From: an uncultured Chloroflexota bacterium | GTDB lineage: Bacteria > Chloroflexota > Dehalococcoidia > SM23-28-2 > RBG-16-64-32 | Direction: 5' to 3' | Length of the DNA stretch: 6,859 nucleotides | NCBI GenBank assembly: GCA_913056415.1 | Contig: CAJXNA010000111.1 | Coordinates: forward strand, 1 to 6,859 | Shown: piece by piece, positions 4,832 to 6,859 of the stretch | Position numbering within the stretch: position 1 is the stretch's first letter | Layout: the number at the start of each line of letters is the position of its first letter | Program-made: the position numbers and the translations under genes | Notes under the pieces: model-generated | What the model was told of the DNA's origin: nothing | What the model saw: the letters and a program-made list of their open reading frames with translations, nothing else | Database searches by the model: none

Positions 4832-5692
4832 ATGATCGAGACGACACGCCCACAGCCCATGACGATCGGCGGACGGGAGTTCGTCTGGGGCGGACGTACG
4901 TACATCATGGGCATAGTCAACGTGACGCCGGACTCCTTCTCCGGCGACGGGGTGGCCTACGACGTGGCGGCGGCGGTCGACCAGGCCGTCGGCATGGTAC
5001 GCGATGGCGCCGACATCATCGACGTGGGCGGTGAGTCTACCCGCCCGGGGTTCGAGCCGATATCGATCGAGGAGGAGATACGGCGCACGGTGCCGGTCAT
5101 CGAGAAGCTGGTGCGGGAGGTGGACATCCCGCTGAGCATCGATACTTATAAGGCGGAGGTCGCCCGCGCGGCGCTGGCGGCGGGCGCGCATCTGGTGAAC
5201 GATGTCTACGGCTTTCGGCGCGAGCCGGAGACGGCGGCGGCGGCGGCGGAGTTCGGGGTGCCCGCGGTGGCGATGCACAACCAGCGCGAGCGCGAATTCC
5301 ACGACGTTATCGGGGACGTCACCGCCGGTCTGGTGGAGAGCCTGCGCATCGCCCGCGAGCGGGGGTTGCCGGACGAGCGGGTGATCGTCGACCCCGGCTT
5401 CAACTTCGGTTGGACGGAGGAGCAGGCGCTGGAGATGCTGCGGCGCTTGGGCGAGCTTCACGCCCTGGGGCGGCCGCTACTGGTGGGGACCTCCCGGAAG
5501 TCCACCATCGGCGCCGTCCTGGGCCTGCCGGTGGAGGAGCGGCTGGAGGGGACGGCGGCCACGGTGGCGCTCGCCATAGCCAACGGTGCGGATATCGTCC
5601 GTGTGCATGATGTCAAGGAGATGACGAGGGTGGCGCGGATGGCGGACGCCGTGGTGCGCGGTTGGACGAAGCCGGAGGAGGCGAAGGCGTGA
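4832..5692 (+). CDS. folP: Dihydropteroate synthase
   Basis: This 286-aa TIM-barrel enzyme joins p-aminobenzoate to 6-hydroxymethyl-7,8-dihydropterin diphosphate in folate synthesis and is the sulfonamide target. Signature blocks in order are IMGIVNVTPDSFSGDG (25-40, Asn30), DIIDVGGESTRPG (61-73), SIDTYKAEVA (102-111, Asp104), LVNDV (Asn123), DPGFNFGWT (187-195, Asp187), GTSRKS (219-224, Lys223) and RVHDV (Arg257, His258). These residues correspond to the pterin and diphosphate ligands of E. coli DHPS. The usual GFGK after DPG is NFGW here, a mild variation. The frame is open from 4733, but homology begins only after the ATG at 4832, and a TATAAT lies 30 nt before it; ATG 4859 is an alternative. 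The Shine-Dalgarno is weak. It overlaps the next gene by four bases (GTGA) and leads an operon with two thioesterases. An alanine run (135-139) is encoded by GCG repeats. Confidence 0.95.
   Translation: MIETTRPQPMTIGGREFVWGGRTYIMGIVNVTPDSFSGDGVAYDVAAAVDQAVGMVRDGADIIDVGGESTRPGFEPISIEEEIRRTVPVIEKLVREVDIPLSIDTYKAEVARAALAAGAHLVNDVYGFRREPETAAAAAEFGVPAVAMHNQREREFHDVIGDVTAGLVESLRIARERGLPDERVIVDPGFNFGWTEEQALEMLRRLGELHALGRPLLVGTSRKSTIGAVLGLPVEERLEGTAATVALAIANGADIVRVHDVKEMTRVARMADAVVRGWTKPEEAKA
5674..5680 (+). promoter_or_regulatory. Ribosome binding site for GTG start overlapping folP stop
   Basis: GGAGGAG within the last folP codons lies 8 nt before the GTG at 5689, which overlaps the folP TGA as GTGA. 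This fixes the start of the thioesterase at GTG rather than at the upstream in-frame ATG at 5662. Confidence 0.7.
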
Positions 5693-6090
5693 CGGACGAG
5701 CGGCATCGGAGCCCGTTCAGCGCCCACATCGGTGCGGAGATGGAGGAGCTGCGGGAGGGCTACGCGCGCCTCTCCCTGGTGCTGGAGCCGCGTCACACGA
5801 ATCCTAACGGTGTGATGCACGGCGGGGTGATAACGACGATGATGGACTCCGCCCTGGGCGCCGCTTTAGGCAGCCTGCGCGGGCCGGAGGCGGGCCGCAG
5901 CCCTCACGCGACGGTGGAGATGAACGCGAGCTTCCTGGCCGGCGCTCGCCCCGGTGACAAGATTGTGGTGGAGGGGCGGGTACTGCGGTTGGGCAAGAGC
6001 ATCGCTTTCGGGGAGGCGGAGGCCCGTAAGGGCGATGAGCTGATCGCTAAGGGGAGGCTGACGTTCGCCATCCAGAGCCGGAGCGAGTGA
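5689..6090 (+). CDS. PaaI-family hotdog thioesterase, copy A
   Basis: This 133-aa protein is a canonical PaaI-type hotdog thioesterase expected to hydrolyse acyl- or aryl-CoA thioesters in the cytoplasm. The active-site block is [20 protein letters not shown] (36-55), with His44-Gly-Gly before the central helix and Asp53 as the likely catalytic acid. [12 protein letters not shown] (72-83) and [21 protein letters not shown] (89-109) form the sheet. Translation starts at a GTG overlapping the folP stop, under a strong ribosome binding site, so it is coupled to folP. The next gene is a close paralogue, about 70-75% identical by eye. A role in folate metabolism is not implied by the family; whether the linkage is functional or only positional is unclear. 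The substrate is unknown. Confidence 0.9.
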   Translation: MTDERHRSPFSAHIGAEMEELREGYARLSLVLEPRHTNPNGVMHGGVITTMMDSALGAALGSLRGPEAGRSPHATVEMNASFLAGARPGDKIVVEGRVLRLGKSIAFGEAEARKGDELIAKGRLTFAIQSRSE

Positions 6091-6617
6091 TGTCTGCGGA
6101 GGGAGGCGCTGCCGAGGAGCGAAAGTCGAGCCCATTCGTGGAGCTAATCGGTGGGCAGGTGGAGGAGTGGGGCGAGGGGTATGTGCGGATGTCGCTGGTG
6201 CTGGAGCGGCATCACACCAATCCGAACGGGGTGATGCACGGCGGTGTTATCACTACGCTCATGGATGAGGTGTTGGGCGGGGCCATCGCCTCACTGCGCG
6301 GGATGGAGGTGATGTACGCGGCTCCTCACGCGACGGTGGAGATGAACGCCAGCTTTCTTTTGAGCGCGCGGCCAGGCGATAAGATCGTGGTGGAAGGGCG
6401 GGTGCTGCGGCTGGGGAAGCGGGTGGCGTTTGGGGAGGCGGAAGCGCACCGGGTCGACAGGTCGGCCGACCGTCGGGCTGACGGCGAGCTTATCGCCAAG
6501 GGGAGGATGACGTTCGTGATCCCGGCCCGAACGGCGCCCAGAATCTTCTCCTTCACCCCGCCGATGGGTAGGACCCGACCAGAGAGCGTGACCTCACCGG
6601 TCATCGCCACGTCGTGA
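6090..6617 (+). CDS. PaaI-family hotdog thioesterase, copy B, with foreign C-terminus
   Basis: This open frame encodes 175 aa. Residues 13 to about 144 are the hotdog fold and closely match copy A ([20 protein letters not shown], 42-61; His50, Asp59). ATG at 6090 shares its A with the stop of copy A (TGATG); GGAG at 6080-6083 is the ribosome binding site, and an in-frame GTG at 6087 is a less likely start. Two oddities stand out. Residues 120-132 contain nine more residues than copy A, rich in Arg and Asp, before ELIAKGR. After TFVIPA (about 146) similarity ends and the last 30 residues are the antisense translation of the lon gene, where copy A would stop within a few codons. The native 3' end has therefore probably been lost in a rearrangement or a misassembly. 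The fold core is intact, so the product might still work. Confidence 0.85.
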   Translation: MSAEGGAAEERKSSPFVELIGGQVEEWGEGYVRMSLVLERHHTNPNGVMHGGVITTLMDEVLGGAIASLRGMEVMYAAPHATVEMNASFLLSARPGDKIVVEGRVLRLGKRVAFGEAEAHRVDRSADRRADGELIAKGRMTFVIPARTAPRIFSFTPPMGRTRPESVTSPVIATS

Positions 6618-6859
6618 CGAACTGGCACGCCGGAAAGGGCACTGACAAGCGAAACGGTCATGGTAACACCGGCCGAGGGTCCATCTTTGGGAATCGCTCC
6701 GGCTGGAACGTGAATGTGAATGTCCTTGTCGTTCAAGAGCTCGGGATCGATTCCCAACTTTTCGGCATGGGATTTGGCATACGTCAGGGCCGCCCTGGCT
6801 GATTCCTTCATCACCTCGCCCAGATGGCCAGTGAGGACCAGTTGACCCTTTCCACCCAT
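6326..6859 (-). CDS. lon: Lon protease, C-terminal proteolytic domain; 5' end outside window, native 3' end replaced
   Basis: The frame is open from the right edge and encodes the serine-lysine peptidase domain of the ATP-dependent Lon protease, which degrades damaged and regulatory proteins in the cytoplasm. From the edge: [19 protein letters not shown] (3-21), [19 protein letters not shown] (46-64, catalytic Ser62), [19 protein letters not shown] (83-101) and VKEK with catalytic Lys105. The 43-residue spacing equals that of E. coli Ser679-Lys722. Homology runs to [10 protein letters not shown] (residue 120, nt 6500). Lon should then continue about 50 residues with a KENEKDL-like block, but instead the frame runs 57 codons antisense through thioesterase B to a stop at 6326-6328. 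Both catalytic residues are present but the C-terminal helices are missing. GC content (about 55-60%) is lower than in folP, hinting at a different source. True lon sequence is probably limited to 6500-6859. Confidence 0.88.
   Translation of the reverse strand: MGGKGQLVLTGHLGEVMKESARAALTYAKSHAEKLGIDPELLNDKDIHIHVPAGAIPKDGPSAGVTMTVSLVSALSGVPVRHDVAMTGEVTLSGRVLPIGGVKEKILGAVRAGITNVILPLAISSPSARRSADLSTRCASASPNATRFPSRSTRPSTTILSPGRALKRKLAFISTVA
6460..6471. repeat. 12-bp perfect palindrome inside the copy B insertion
   Basis: GGTCGGCCGACC lies in the stretch of thioesterase B that copy A lacks (6447-6485), next to a GTCGAC at 6453-6458. The clustered GTCG/CGAC units explain the Arg/Asp-rich inserted peptide. 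It could be a small inserted repeat element or the product of local duplication. Confidence 0.6.
6500..6530. other. Junction between thioesterase B and lon
   Basis: Thioesterase similarity extends rightward to about 6521 and Lon similarity extends leftward to about 6500, so some 22 nt look family-like on both strands (AKGRMTFVI forward, GITNVILP reverse). Neither gene has its natural end. This is the expected appearance of a join at microhomology, either in the genome or in the assembly. Confidence 0.65.

Overview
The window comes from a GC-rich bacterium using the standard code with TGA stops. Most genes have G or C in the third codon position, and TTG, GTG and ATG starts are all used. The gene types (OPS-type CysM next to a JAMM protease, an amidase with an AtzG/GatC-like partner, hotdog thioesterases) suggest an uncultivated lineage such as Chloroflexota/Dehalococcoidia. 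That placement is an impression, not a result. Composition drops from roughly 70% GC in folP (hand count of 5401-5500) to about 55-60% in the lon fragment at the right edge (6601-6800).

Layout. (1) 1-892, plus strand: the 3' part of a tandem-rhodanese sulfurtransferase, then a hotdog thioesterase. The sulfurtransferase frame is broken only by a TGA at 271-273, exactly at the catalytic cysteine. Homology continues on both sides and a perfect 6-bp hairpin follows at the distance expected for a bacterial SECIS, so this is a candidate selenocysteine rhodanese. (2) 897-2488, minus strand: an amidase-signature enzyme preceded by, and overlapping, a 64-aa GatC/AtzG-like subunit; no gatB is present. 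(3) 2489-2667: AT-richer divergent promoter region. (4) 2668-3240, plus: a four-helix membrane protein with a (P/S)GPP-repeat tail. (5) 3251-3290: a strong hairpin between convergent genes. (6) 3295-4663, minus: cysM (probably O-phosphoserine-dependent cysteine synthase), then a JAMM/Mec-like metalloprotease. (7) 4664-4831: divergent promoters with a good sigma70-like promoter for cysM and a perfect TATAAT for folP. (8) 4832-6617, plus: folP and two translationally coupled paralogous thioesterases. (9) 6500-6859, minus: the Lon protease domain.

Two points stand out. The first is the putative Sec-rhodanese. The second is the right-hand junction, where the last thioesterase and Lon each lose their native C-terminus and read antisense through the other. 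This implies a rearrangement or an assembly chimera at a short shared sequence near 6500-6530. The sulfurtransferase, CysM and Mec give the window a sulfur-metabolism theme, but any functional link between the rhodanese and the cysteine genes is inference.
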